Below, piece by piece: positions 20,541-29,970 of a stretch of DNA of 64,000 bases. The notes beneath the pieces are model-generated. The model did no database searches and was not told the origin of the DNA. It saw only the letters and a program-made list of their open reading frames with translations. Source of the stretch: Paulinella micropora (taxonomy: Eukaryota; Cercozoa; Imbricatea; Euglyphida); NCBI GenBank assembly GCA_009731375.1, contig BJOX01000040.1, positions 339,373 to 403,372 on the forward strand. The letters are read 5' to 3'. Position 1 is the stretch's first letter; every line of letters begins with the position of its first letter. The position numbers and the translations under genes are program-made.

Positions 20541-20612
20541 TGTACACCGGCAAAGCGCGCCTCTGCTCTCCCCCTCCCTTTCTCGTTCCTTGTTCTCAGG
20601 CTCGTCGTCGCC

Positions 20613-21630
20613 ATGGCACAAGACAGTACCCATCGCCGACTATACAACTGGGCCAAGGAATTTACTGCCTCAGACAGGACTATGCACGTGCTTGGCCAGG
20701 ATGACACTGAACGTTGGGATAAACTCAACGTATTTTTTAGTTCTAGCAGGGGTACAGTACAGGCGTTTGCGCAGGTACGCCCTGGCGATGATGTCTTTTT
20801 TTCTTTCTAGTCCGCTCTGGGCATGTCTTTGTTGGGGTGCCATGTTGTCAGGACGAAGACATAGTACTCTGCGCAGCCGTCCTGCAGGCGACCTATCAAA
20901 GCTTTGAGGGGGGTCGTAGCTATACGCGCACGGAGCATAAGAGATTGGCTGCAGGCTGCCGCCCCCCCGCGAGCCGCATACGGCCGCTGCAGTCGCGGCC
21001 CCTGACTACTTTTGGGGTCAGTATGTACAGGCTTTGTGTGACTTTATCCAGCGCCAAGAGCAATTCAAGCCTACCCCGACGGCACCCGGGACTGAGGCGT
21101 ACTGGGATACGCTTGCAAGGGCACAAAGAGAAACAGTCTGCCGGAAATGCAAACACCGGAGGAGGCTGTCTTGCAAACACAAAGCCGCGGCGACACTACA
21201 CGAACGTCTGCCTCGGGATACAGAAGCGTTCCGCGCCGCCCAAGTGCTGTATTGGTTGTATGCGCCCGCGGGCGGGGGGCGGGGGGGCTTAGTCGCCGCC
21301 GAAGAAGAGAAGAAGGAACGGCAGCTTCCCGTGCCCCCCGGCTGCCACGGACCCAGGCGAGGGCGCGAGAGAGACTCGAACGACATAGATCACCGGAGCT
21401 TGTTCAAGTTTATCCAAAACGCAAGAAACGAATCGGTCCTAGGCGACGAGGACCATTTGAGGTGCTGGGGGATAGTCTTAAAAGCCAAGAAAAGAATTCA
21501 GAAAGGTGTGTACAACTTGGAGACTTTTCAGTCAGACGACGAAACGTTTGCTGCTGCTATGACTCTGTACTTAACACACCTCTCGTCCGAAGCGGCTGAC
21601 ATTGGAGTCTACAAACGAGTACGGCGCTAG
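20613..21630 (+). pseudogene. Unknown gene with two homopolymer frameshifts
   Basis: I do not recognise the family. The ATG at 20613 starts MAQDSTHRRLYNWAKEF. The frame ends at 20810 directly after a T7 run (20796-20802). Moving back one base continues as VRSGHVFVGVPCCQDEDIVL, until a C7 run (20962-20968). A second one-base move continues as PDYFWGQYVQALCDFIQRQ, a Cys/His-basic patch (CRKCKHRRRLSCKHK) and a helical end at 21630. Three frames chained at two homopolymers point to one gene of about 340 residues with either sequencing slips or decay. It ends just before a poly-G tract and gap. Confidence 0.5.
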
Positions 21631-21960
21631 AGGGGGGGGGGGGGGGGNNNNNNNNNNNNNNNNNNNNNNNNNGGGGGGGGGGGGGGGGGGGGGGGGGGGC
21701 ATGTTCAAGACTTTTAGCAAGTCTTTTTTTAATTAAAACGCGGCCTGGAAAGCTAGGGTACCAGGACGAACCCCTGGTCGTGACGACGCTGACAAGGAGG
21801 GGGAAGAGAGGGAGGAGGGGGGTTAATGCGCCACTAGCCTCAGCCATTTCAATCTTATACATGAAAAAGGACAACATAATAAAGAGAGAGAGAGGGAGAC
21901 AGAGTGAGAAAAGCTTGGATTAGTTTTTCTTTTTTTTCTTGATCGATCGTGCCTAGACTG

Positions 21961-24565
21961 ATGGCCGGCCCTTTGACCCTCACAACCCTGCTAGGAGAAC
22001 TGCAGCGGATTCTTGAAAAACAAGCTTTGGGCCACACACAATCATGTACTAATGGCAAATGTACATTTCACAGCGATGGGACGAAGCCAAGCTGGTTAGC
22101 ACAGGGCACATACAATATTGTCTTTTGTGCCGCGCCCGCCGGAACACAAGTGTATCGCTTCGGTTTCTTTGTGTACGACAGCGAGAACCGCGCGAAAGAA
22201 CGAGTGAAGTGGAACGAAGCCATGGGCACACGCAGAATCAGCGCTTGTGAAAAGACAGAGTACAAGCAATTATCGGCTGATGAAGTGATAGATTTTATAC
22301 AAAGGTTTAAAAGTCCGGTTTCATCCATCATCGATGATTACAAGAAACGGGGTCTGCAACAGATTTGTGTCGCAAGGCTTACAGCTGAAAGAAACGACAT
22401 TATTGTAAAAGCGGAGGAGTCGGAACGGGCATTTCATACAATAGTTGGGCATTCGCTTTACTTGTTTCGCGAAGAGGCTAAGTACGCACCCTTAGGTGAC
22501 CTAAGGGCCTTCTTGGAGCATAAGTCCCGTACCCCAGAAAAGCGTACTGAGGCCTGGAAAGCGGCTTACGAAACCATAGAAAAGTACACCACACTTTTTG
22601 AGGACATGCTGACACAAAACCAAATGCAGCGTCGTGACGATGCAGTGTTGGTTGATCTAAAGCCGTCTAATTTTCTTGTTTACACGCGCCACGACTCGAG
22701 CAGATCAAATGCGGAGGCCTTGGATGTTGTCTTGGGCGATGCTGGCTTGTATGAGGGGTATCTTAACGCATCTGCCAGCGAGCTGAGCCTTCGCTCATTG
22801 CAATTGTTGAGCAGCCTGAACAAAAAAAAGGACCCGCCACTGCCTATGTTGCTGAACAAAAAAAAGGACCGGCCACTGCCTATGTTGCTGAACAAAAAAA
22901 GGACCGGCCACTGCCTATGTTGCTGAGCCTTGGCGTATTCGTCACTTTGCTGGCCAACAGAATGGCAGGCCCCGATTCCTCCAACGATTGGCAAGAGGCG
23001 TTCCAAAGCGGTGTTAAATTATTACAAGATAAGCTCCAGGAAAAAGCAGCTGATCTAGGCCCCCAACAGGGCAAGCTTGATCTCCTAAAGAAAGCTGTAG
23101 CTTTGGTTGCAAATCTGCGGTTTCCCCCAGAAAGAGGATACCCATCTTTTTTGGACGTGTTGGCTCATTATGTAGAACCAGAAGGTAAATCCTGGATTCA
23201 TGAAAAAGATTTCTCCAAATTTCAAGCAGAAGGTGATAAGTGGTTGGAGGCGCTACACGACTACTCCAACCCACAACCGGGGGCACTGGATATGACCGCT
23301 GCGGCCGAGCAGTACACGAAGCTTTTGTACCAGGTCTTTGCGTGCGAGCAATGTGGAAAGCCTCCGTCTCCTGACAAGGAAAGCATAAAGGAATTATTCA
23401 AAACGCTACAGAAGCGCTGCGAAAACCACCGAATACCTACATGGCTCCGCGACGCGAAGAATGTCAGCGGGTTGCTTTCCCATTACCAGCGCCGTTTCCA
23501 CAACGCCAAAGAGAAGAAGAAGCAAGCTGAAGAAGGCGACAGATCTCCGCGTGTGTTTTGGGATGAGGGAAAGGAATCAAAACGCACCAATATTGTTACG
23601 TTTTTTTCTATTGCTGGTTGCCAGAGCATGGACCAGGCAGAGAATTATTGGAAATGGAGCTATTTTCTGTGCCTGCACAAAATTGGAGCTAGCGAGACGC
23701 GCACTATGAGCGCAATTAAGAGTCACTGGTCTGACCGCTATATAAAATGGAACGGAAAACCAAGTCCTAATTTCCTGTTCTGCTACACCCAGCCCGACGA
23801 CGAGGGCCTGCTAGCCAACATTTGGGCAGGGGAAGAAAAAACAGAGATTTTTTGGCCAAGGCCTGGGCACAACTATGGGCTCTTATGCGCCGATACGCTG
23901 ACGCGCTGTGGAGCTTCTCCGCGAGCACAGCTGAAGAGGCTGCGGATGTTCCGTTTTTTTACTTTAACCCCTGGGACCCGCAAGACGTGGCGGTCTACCG
24001 TTTCGGGTTTGGGAACAAAACGCTAGTCAGGGTCCGCCTCTTGGAACCCAGGCTCCTGGCCAAAGGAAAGCCACTATCAATCTGGCGCAAGGACCTACAC
24101 ACAAATATGCAGACCCGCGGACTCAAGAACGCCACCGAGCTCGCGTTGGTATTCTACTTATCTTTGCTAACCAGCGGAGCCAACCTGCCCTGCGTCGCCA
24201 CGAAAGATGGAATACACACGGCGATGTCCCCACTGCTGGAGCAATCAACAAAGAATGACACATCCATAGACTGGCAACGGACGCTTAAAGTCGCAAATCA
24301 TGTAGCGGGAAACCTAAGCTTGACGGGCGGTATCCATTTGCTGTCCGATATCAGCAATGGGTTTAAGGGGGAGGGCCCGACGAGCATTGTTGAGTCAGTC
24401 TCTTCGATTCTGACTCTCGGCCTGACACACGCCCCCCGGCCCGCCAACACGCAGACAACAAACAAGACGACAACAGCAAAACACGAGCCACGATGTGGCC
24501 TTCCGCCACCTTCCTTGTACATGCATGCAATGTACAATCCAGCGATAGCAGGGATGGCTCTATAA
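21961..24565 (+). pseudogene. Kinase-like protein gene with two homopolymer frameshifts
   Basis: The N-terminal part looks like a protein kinase: a Gly-rich loop (AQGTYNIVF), then VYRFGF in the place of the VAxK strand (Arg for Lys), a catalytic-loop-like D-L-K-P-S-N near residue 232 and G-D-A-G near residue 260 in place of DFG. Three 35-36 bp tandem repeats follow; the third has A7 instead of A8, shifting the frame. The next frame (MLLSLGVFVTLLANRM onwards) continues for about 300 residues to a T6 run (23848-23853), after which a third frame holds a second VYRFGF-like segment. A catalytically impaired or divergent kinase is likely. The family assignment is tentative. Confidence 0.5.
22819..22925 (+). 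repeat. Three 35-36 bp in-gene tandem repeats
   Basis: The units at 22819, 22855 and 22891 encode L-N-K-K-K-D-R-P-L-P-M-L. The first two have an A8 run and are 36 bases, keeping the frame; the third has A7 and is 35 bases, breaking it. Confidence 0.85.
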
Positions 24566-24625
24566 GCGCTCTTTGGTTGACATTCCTTAGCTTCCTCGAA
24601 GGGTTTGCCATAATCGAGAATCACG
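24440..24625 (-). pseudogene. Fragment of the two-pass membrane protein gene
   Basis: The minus-strand translation contains VILDYGKPFEEAKECQPKSA and then CFAVVVLFVVCVLAG, matching two separate parts of copy 2 (24774-25436) joined by an internal deletion. It lies between two copies of the kinase-gene 3' segment (24377-24434 and 24693-24750), which indicates a duplicated gene junction. Confidence 0.65.
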
Positions 24626-24773
24626 CCTTTCGTAATTTAAATCTCAAAGCTAAAGACATTGTCAGCAGAACGACTTTGCGATTGGGGCAGGACCCGACGA
24701 GCATTCTTAAGTCAGTCTCTTCGATTCTGGCTCTCGGCCTGACACACGCAGCCTTGCCAAAACCCACCCCTGG

Positions 24774-25436
24774 TTAAATACTGATGTATCGCGGAAATAA
24801 ATCAATAAGAAACGCCACCAGGCCCGCCAACACGCAGACAAAAAACAAAAAGACAACAGCAAAACACAAACCACTATGTGGCTTTATGCAACATTCCTGG
24901 GGGTCCATGCATGCAATATTAACCAAGCCACCGATAGCAGCCAAGAAGAAACAGATAGCAAGGATGGAGAAAGACTCGATGGCTCTATAAGCGCTCTTTG
25001 GTTGACATTCAGCATTGATGGCGTAGGAGATATTGCACGTTCCGTTGCAGCCAACATGCAAGCGGAGCAAATCGTATCTAAATGACAGTTTATCAAGCGA
25101 ATTGCTTCTGTACACCCTTATTTCTGTAGTACATTCCTCGTCGCCCTCGTGGCCCCAGCCCTGTCCAAGGCTTAAGTTTTTCACATTATAAGTTTCAGCA
25201 GGTTTGTAATAGAAGTTGAGCCTATGCAAGTAATGACATTCCTTAGCTTCCTTGAAGGGTTGGCCATAATCTAGAATCACAGGTCCAGTGGAAGAGTTGG
25301 CGTGTCTCCAGCTTAAATCTCTGATGCTTTTATCTTTGCAGCAGCGAAGCGACGTTTTTGTAGTATCACGAGCGTTGCCTGACAGCTGTCCGCCCAGTAC
25401 TAGGAGGAAAGTCCAAAGAAATAATGCTTTTTTCAT
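24774..25436 (-). CDS. Two-pass membrane protein, copy 2 (intact)
   Basis: This is a 220-residue protein of unknown family. A signal peptide (MKKALFLWTFLLVLGGQLSG) precedes a Cys-rich ectodomain with CCKDKSIRDLSWRHANSS, NFYYKPAETYNV and CNGTCNISYAINAECQP. Several N-x-S/T sites suggest glycosylation. Two hydrophobic helices lie near residues 146-170 and 185-212, separated by a Cys-containing loop (CMDPQECCIKPHSGLC). It is expected in the secretory pathway, a cell envelope or a virion membrane. The promoter carries three tandem TATA/motif units. The gene is tail-to-tail with the kinase-like gene. The intact state of this copy compared with copy 1 suggests it is the active one. Confidence 0.7.
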   Translation of the reverse strand: MKKALFLWTFLLVLGGQLSGNARDTTKTSLRCCKDKSIRDLSWRHANSSTGPVILDYGQPFKEAKECHYLHRLNFYYKPAETYNVKNLSLGQGWGHEGDEECTTEIRVYRSNSLDKLSFRYDLLRLHVGCNGTCNISYAINAECQPKSAYRAIESFSILAICFFLAAIGGLVNIACMDPQECCIKPHSGLCFAVVFLFFVCVLAGLVAFLIDLFPRYISI

Positions 25437-25440
25437 TTCC

Positions 25441-25550
25441 TGAGTTTTATGTATATATATAACTCACTAGTCGCTTCCTCACCTCTTTATATATAACTCA
25501 CTAGTCGCTTCCTCACCTCTTTATATATAACTCACTAGTCGCTTCTTCAT
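25441..25550 (-). promoter_or_regulatory. Triplicated TATA promoter unit (34-bp repeats)
   Basis: A 34-bp unit containing TATATAACTCACTAGTCGCT on the plus strand is repeated three times in phase (AACTCACTAG at 25461, 25495 and 25529). On the minus strand each unit reads GCGACTAGTGAG followed by TTATATATA. The nearest TATA is about 15-25 bases before the ATG at 25436. The same motif pair occurs once before copy 1. Tandem copies may strengthen or multiply start sites. Confidence 0.7.
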
Positions 25551-25872
25551 TAAAAAAAGCTCTGCCCTTTTTTAGCCGTACCCAACAAACTTTAGTCAAA
25601 CAAAACTCTCCCACCTTTCACTCCCGCCCCTTCCTCTCTCCCTCTTGCCNNNNNNNNNNGCTCCTTAACCAGAGAACAGCCGGGTTGGGCGGGGGTGTGT
25701 GTGTGACCCCCTTTCCTTCCCTTCCTCTCCCTCTTCCCGCCCCCCTTTCCCCCCCCTTTCATCTCTTTTCCCGCCCCCCTCCCTTTCTCTCTCCTCCCCC
25801 GGCAAAAGAAATAAAGAGCAGAAAGCCAACCAAGGAGGAAAACACCAAATAGGAGCTCGAGGCGGCTCTCTC

Positions 25873-28074
25873 ATGTCCTCTCCCACCCAGCAGGCGGATT
25901 CCTTGCTCGAAGCCCGAAAGCTGGCTCAGAAAATCAGCGACGTGCTAGACACGGCTTCTCGTCGCGTGCGCGAGGAAAAGGCCAAAGCCAATTCCACGCT
26001 CATGTCGGGCGGCCGTCTGCACCTGACCGCCCCCGAGGAAAGACTCGTGGCCGGCCTGCTGCGCAGATTGGCACACAGCCCGCACGCGGCACAGCTCACC
26101 CGGTTCGCCCTGGTGCAGGTCATTCAAGACTCATCGGCTCTCATCGTGGATCTAGACGGCAAAGAGAGTCCGCAGCTGACGCGCGAGCGCTTCTTGGACT
26201 TTCTACGCTGCTTCCTCGTCGTGCTATCGCGACGCATCATTGTCCATCTAGTCGCAGAGGGCACGCTAACCATGGACCAGGCCTGGGCCGCCTGCACCGC
26301 ACACATCCTGCAAAGCCATGGCCAAGTGAAAAAATGGCAGAATCTCGACAACACGCAGCCCGCTCCCGACGGCGGGGGTGGCGCGCCGGCGCCGGGTGCG
26401 TGGCCTGCACGCCGCCGACAGCTCAAGATCTACAACAAACTGTCTTACCACCTCGTCTTCCCACGCCTAGTCCTGGGGTGGGCCGATGCTGTGCTCCTCG
26501 TGCGCAAGGCGACCGAGGACTTTTTGCGCCTTTATCCGGCCTTCGCGGACCTCGACCTTTCCACCATCGTCGACCTTTCCATCTACAAAAAGGGAGGAGG
26601 GATGTGCCGCTACCCGTTCTGCGATAAGGCCGAACGTAAGCCGTGCGAGGGTTGCTTCCAGGCACCCCCGAGCGAACACGGGCTCTGCCTCTATGGCTCT
26701 TATTGTCACAAGCCCGTCTACGCCAAGCGACCCCTCATGCCCTTCGGACGCTACGACCTCTGCAGCTCCAGCTCCTCGTCCTCTTCCAGTTCCCACACAG
26801 CCGACCTGCAAGATCCTTCATACGACCTTCTAGTCACCAGCCTCCGCTTCTTCCCCGCCCAGCACATGACCGAACTCGAGCTGGACGAGTTCGTCGCGCT
26901 GTCCAGCGTCGGCGAAACCGAGGCCACGCGGGAGGGTCCTGCCTGGCATCAGCCTGACGCCGAGGCGCTTTTCGGCGCGCGGCACAGCAAAACCGCGCCG
27001 CGTACCAGTCCTGAACGCAAGAGGGGGGCCTCCCCGCGTCACCCGAGCCGTGCAGGCGCCGCGTCTTCTTCTTCTTCGTCGTCAGGTGCGCAAGCCAGCC
27101 CGCGACCTGTTGCCCAACTGCCTTGGGGCTCCGAACTCACGGGGCAGATCAGTCTGGCGCCCCGCCCCGCGCCAGAGGGCGCAGACTTGCCCGTCCACGT
27201 AACCATCGGCGCACATGGCCCTTACACCCAGGCGCAGATGAGGGCCCTCCTACTAGCACACGCGGCGCCCTACCTGGGGCAAAGCGTCCGATTCGAAAAC
27301 ATCACTTGGAACCCCCAGGGCTGGATCCAAGCCTACACTCGCAAGAACACCGCCATCTGCCCGTTCCGGAACGCCCAGAGACGAACGGCCCGCTGCCACT
27401 CCAGCAACCGCCTACTCGTCAAACTGTGCCTGACAGAGCTGATCCTCATCTGCTTCAATGGCGAATGCACTCGCCACGTCTCCAAGGCTCGCCTCCTGCT
27501 GCCCGAAGCTACACGCTACAAGCTCCTGCTCGCGCAGCCCCGCTCCGTCTCCCTGCCCTTGCCCTCGCCTTTGCTTCAAGACTCGACCGCCCCAACGGGC
27601 TCTCCGTACGAAGAAGAGGAAATACCCTCGGATAAAAAGAAAAAAGAACAGAAAGTCGAGAACGAGCACGATGACCAAGGTCCCCAAAAGAATATCCAAG
27701 TCATGTTCCCTTTTTATCCGAGGGCCAGTATTGCTTGCTTGCCTTTTGTGTCTGCAGATGATGATGTCGATGATGATGATGATGATGCACTGGAGCCTTG
27801 CTCGCCAGTGCGCGAGCGGCCCCCGCCCGCGCCACGAGTGCGAGAGCGCCACGTCGCGGAAATACAGCAGCTGGTCACCCAGCGACACGCTGAGCTAAAG
27901 GGGCTTCTCGAAAAGGCGGGTTGGCCCTTGCAGTGTGATATGAAGGGCTCAGGAAAAAAGGGAGGATCCAAGAGGAGTCACGCTCATTCCCTGACCATTT
28001 TCCGACTTCCCAAGTCCGACCAAAGTGTCCACAGACAGCGCCGGTCCAAACCGGTCAAGACAGTTAAGAATTAG
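25873..28074 (+). CDS. Herpes/pox-type DNA primase (AEP fold with UL52-like zinc finger)
   Basis: This 733-residue protein would make RNA or DNA primers for viral replication. Archaeo-eukaryotic primase motifs appear in order: ALIVDLDGKE (acidic D-x-D, residues 93-95), KLSYHLVF (S-x-H, 191-193) and VDLSIYKKGGGMCRYPFCDK (234-252), matching the D...VY...R...K pattern of PrimPol and herpes/pox primases. The C-terminal zinc finger is C496-P-F...C-H509-S-S-N...I-C527-F-N-G-E-C532, as in the UL52 family. Cys-rich and Ser-rich inserts and an Asp-rich stretch are lineage-specific. The ATG at 25873 precedes the first conserved helix. The 3' end overlaps the first unit of the origin-like array. The family assignment is good; the substrate is inferred. 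Confidence 0.8.
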   Translation: MSSPTQQADSLLEARKLAQKISDVLDTASRRVREEKAKANSTLMSGGRLHLTAPEERLVAGLLRRLAHSPHAAQLTRFALVQVIQDSSALIVDLDGKESPQLTRERFLDFLRCFLVVLSRRIIVHLVAEGTLTMDQAWAACTAHILQSHGQVKKWQNLDNTQPAPDGGGGAPAPGAWPARRRQLKIYNKLSYHLVFPRLVLGWADAVLLVRKATEDFLRLYPAFADLDLSTIVDLSIYKKGGGMCRYPFCDKAERKPCEGCFQAPPSEHGLCLYGSYCHKPVYAKRPLMPFGRYDLCSSSSSSSSSSHTADLQDPSYDLLVTSLRFFPAQHMTELELDEFVALSSVGETEATREGPAWHQPDAEALFGARHSKTAPRTSPERKRGASPRHPSRAGAASSSSSSSGAQASPRPVAQLPWGSELTGQISLAPRPAPEGADLPVHVTIGAHGPYTQAQMRALLLAHAAPYLGQSVRFENITWNPQGWIQAYTRKNTAICPFRNAQRRTARCHSSNRLLVKLCLTELILICFNGECTRHVSKARLLLPEATRYKLLLAQPRSVSLPLPSPLLQDSTAPTGSPYEEEEIPSDKKKKEQKVENEHDDQGPQKNIQVMFPFYPRASIACLPFVSADDDVDDDDDDALEPCSPVRERPPPAPRVRERHVAEIQQLVTQRHAELKGLLEKAGWPLQCDMKGSGKKGGSKRSHAHSLTIFRLPKSDQSVHRQRRSKPVKTVKN

Positions 28075-28166
28075 TATAGGGACTGGGCTGCCCGATTTGG
28101 ACCAAACAGCGCTGGAGCAGGGGTAGGCTCGGCTGGAGCGGGGGGGTGGGGGGGGGAGGTGGGGGG

Positions 28167-28241
28167 GACACCGCCATAATGATCAAGCCGGGGCGACACT
28201 GGGGTTTTCCTCCCCAGCTTGATCGTTGCCGGTGGTGGCTA
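28167..28241. repeat. GATCAAGC/GCTTGATC element, copy 1
   Basis: An imperfect palindrome ATGATCAAGCCGG...GCTTGATCGTTGC is followed by GGTGGTGG. A second copy in the same orientation lies at 29155-29231. The two bracket the main part of the origin-like array. Confidence 0.65.
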
Positions 28242-28402
28242 CCCCCCTCCCCTCCTCCTCCCCTCCCCCCCCCCCCCCCCCCCCCCCCCGGGACCCCAAA
28301 ATCTATTGATCGGGAAGAAGAGTGAGCTGCAAAGATATGTACCGAGGTGATGATCTCTGCCCATATTCCTTGTTGGAAGCCTTCTCACTCTTTCATCTTT
28401 CC

Positions 28403-28431
28403 GATAGATAGATAGATAGATAGATAGATAG
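28403..28431 (+). repeat. GATA tetranucleotide microsatellite
   Basis: About seven GATA units end at a 10-N gap, so the true length is unknown. Confidence 0.9.
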
Positions 28432-28468
28432 NNNNNNNNNNCTCCCCCTCTCCTCTGTCTCGCCGTCG

Positions 28469-28505
28469 CGCGCCCTCGCTGCAGTGCAACCCCTGTTTGA
28501 TCGTC
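28469..28505. repeat. 37-bp inverted repeat, left arm
   Basis: This arm (CGCGCCCTCGCTGCAGTGCA...) is complementary to 29072-29108 with one mismatch. The pair encloses the five central units of the origin-like array, about 570 bases apart. Confidence 0.8.
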
Positions 28506-29071
28506 GTTGCTCCCCCCCACCCCCACCTGCTCCAGCGCACCTACACATGCTCCAGCGCAGGTCGGTCCAAATTGGGCAACAAGCCCCCCTATACTATTTT
28601 ATAACTGCTGGGTGCCCGATTTGGACCGAAACACTGCTCCAGCGTGCCTACCTGCGCAATCCGCCACCAGCAGTTATAAAATTATATAGGAGGTTTGGTT
28701 GTCCAATTTGGACCGACTTGCGCTGGAGCGCAGGTAGGCGCGCTGGAGCAGTGCTCCGGTCCAAATCGGGCACCCAGCAGTTATAAAATTATATAGGGGG
28801 TTTGGTTGCCCAATTTGGACTGACTTGCGCTGGAGCGCAGGTAGGCGCGCTGGAGCAGTGCTCCGGTCCAAATCCGCCACCAGCAGTTATAAAATTATAT
28901 AGGAGGTTTGGTTGTCCAATTTGGACCGACTTGCGCTGGAGCGCAGGTAGGCGCGCTGGAGCAGTGTTCCGGTCCAAATCGGGCACTCAGCAGTCAGAAA
29001 ATTATATAGGGGGCTTGGTTGCCCAATTTGGACCGACCTGCGCGGGTAGGTGCGCGGGGAGAAGGGCATGT

Positions 29072-29108
29072 GACGATCAAACAGGGGTTGCACTGCAACG
29101 AGGGCGCG
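29072..29108. repeat. 37-bp inverted repeat, right arm
   Basis: This is the partner of 28469-28505, starting GACGATCAAACAGGGGTTGC. The arms could form a large stem or mark the ends of an inverted segment or mobile unit. Confidence 0.8.
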
Positions 29109-29154
29109 CCAGGGCGAGAGAGGAGAGGGGAGGGGAGGGCGGGGAGGGGAGGGG

Positions 29155-29231
29155 AGACACCGCCCTTATGATCAAGCCGGTGTGACACTGTGGGTCTGCG
29201 TCCACGGCTTGATCGTTGCTGGTGGTGGGTT
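29155..29231. repeat. GATCAAGC/GCTTGATC element, copy 2
   Basis: This is the direct repeat of 28167-28241, with the same GACACCGCC lead, paired GATCAAGC/GCTTGATC and GGTGGTGG tail, and a diverged loop. Confidence 0.65.
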
Positions 29232-29586
29232 GCTCTCCCCTCCCTGCTCCAGCGCCCCTGCCTGCGCTTCAGCGCAAGTCGGTCCAAATCGGGCAACCAG
29301 TCCCCCTATACTATTTTATAACTGCTGGGTGCCCGATTTGGACCAACATGCGCTCAAGCGCAGGCAGGGGCGCTGGAGCGCAAGTCGGTCCAAATTGGGC
29401 AACCGGTCCACCTATACTATTGCAGGCCGCTGCGGTAGGGAGATCTGCGTGCACTGAAAAAGACCAATAAAGGGGGAAGCTTTTGATTTCGGGCTACCAA
29501 CCGCACAATCCCCCTGGCACCCTTTGGACGAGCGGGTGCTCCGAGGGGGTCTGGGGTGCGCTGGGGCGGGGGGGGGGGGGGGGGGG

Positions 29587-29756
29587 NNNNNNNNNNNNNN
29601 NNNNNNNNNNNNNNNNNNNNNNNNNNNNNNNNNNNNNNNNNNNNNNNNNNNNNNNNNNNNNNNNNNNNNNNNNNNNNNNNNNNNNNNNNNNNNNNNNNNN
29701 NNNNNNNNNNNNNNNNNNNNNNNNNNNNNNNNNNNNNNNNNNNNNNNNNNNNNNNN
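29587..29756. other. Assembly gap within a poly-G tract
   Basis: This run of N is flanked by long G runs on both sides (29570-29586 and 29757-29800). Nothing can be said of its content. Confidence 0.95.
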
Positions 29757-29802
<46 letters not shown>

Positions 29803-29914
29803 TTGGGAATTTTTTGCGCGCCCGCACCTGCGCCCAAGGGCCGAGCGTGTGCTTCCGCCACCCCCCCGGGGATTGCGCGGCTGCTGCTGGGGGGCAAAGA
29901 GGAACTGACGAGCT

Positions 29915-29970
29915 GTGTGATATGAAGGGCTCAGGGGAGCAAGGGAGGGAGGATCCAAGAGGAGTCACGC
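29915..29970 (+). repeat. Duplicate of the primase gene 3' segment
   Basis: GTGTGATATGAAGGGCTCAG and GGATCCAAGAGGAGTCACGC match 27933-27983 in the primase coding region. Here the copy directly precedes the helicase frame and contains a stop in that frame at 29923. Confidence 0.75.

Larger units (their letters stand above)
28043..29430. repeat. Array of inverted boxes around AT-rich cores, candidate replication origin
   Basis: Eight units repeat the design box, AT-rich core, inverted box. The left box is GGTCCAAATCGGGCA or a near variant (28043 partial, 28564, 28758, 28865, 28971, 29281, 29387). The right box is TGCCCAATTTGGACC or a variant (28089, 28613, 28700, 28807, 28913, 29020, 29330). 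The core is TTATAAAATTATATAG or its reverse. Neighbouring units are 106-107 bp apart with GC-rich linkers (GCGCTGGAGCGCAGG). Herpesvirus origins have inverted origin-binding sites flanking an AT-rich spacer. The array lies between the primase gene and the origin-binding-type helicase gene. A palindromic transposon cluster is the main alternative. Confidence 0.7.

Noticed and set aside
28403-29430. CRISPR-like regularly spaced repeats
   Set aside because: The units are palindromic with conserved linkers and AT cores, not short repeats with unique spacers, and no cas genes are present.
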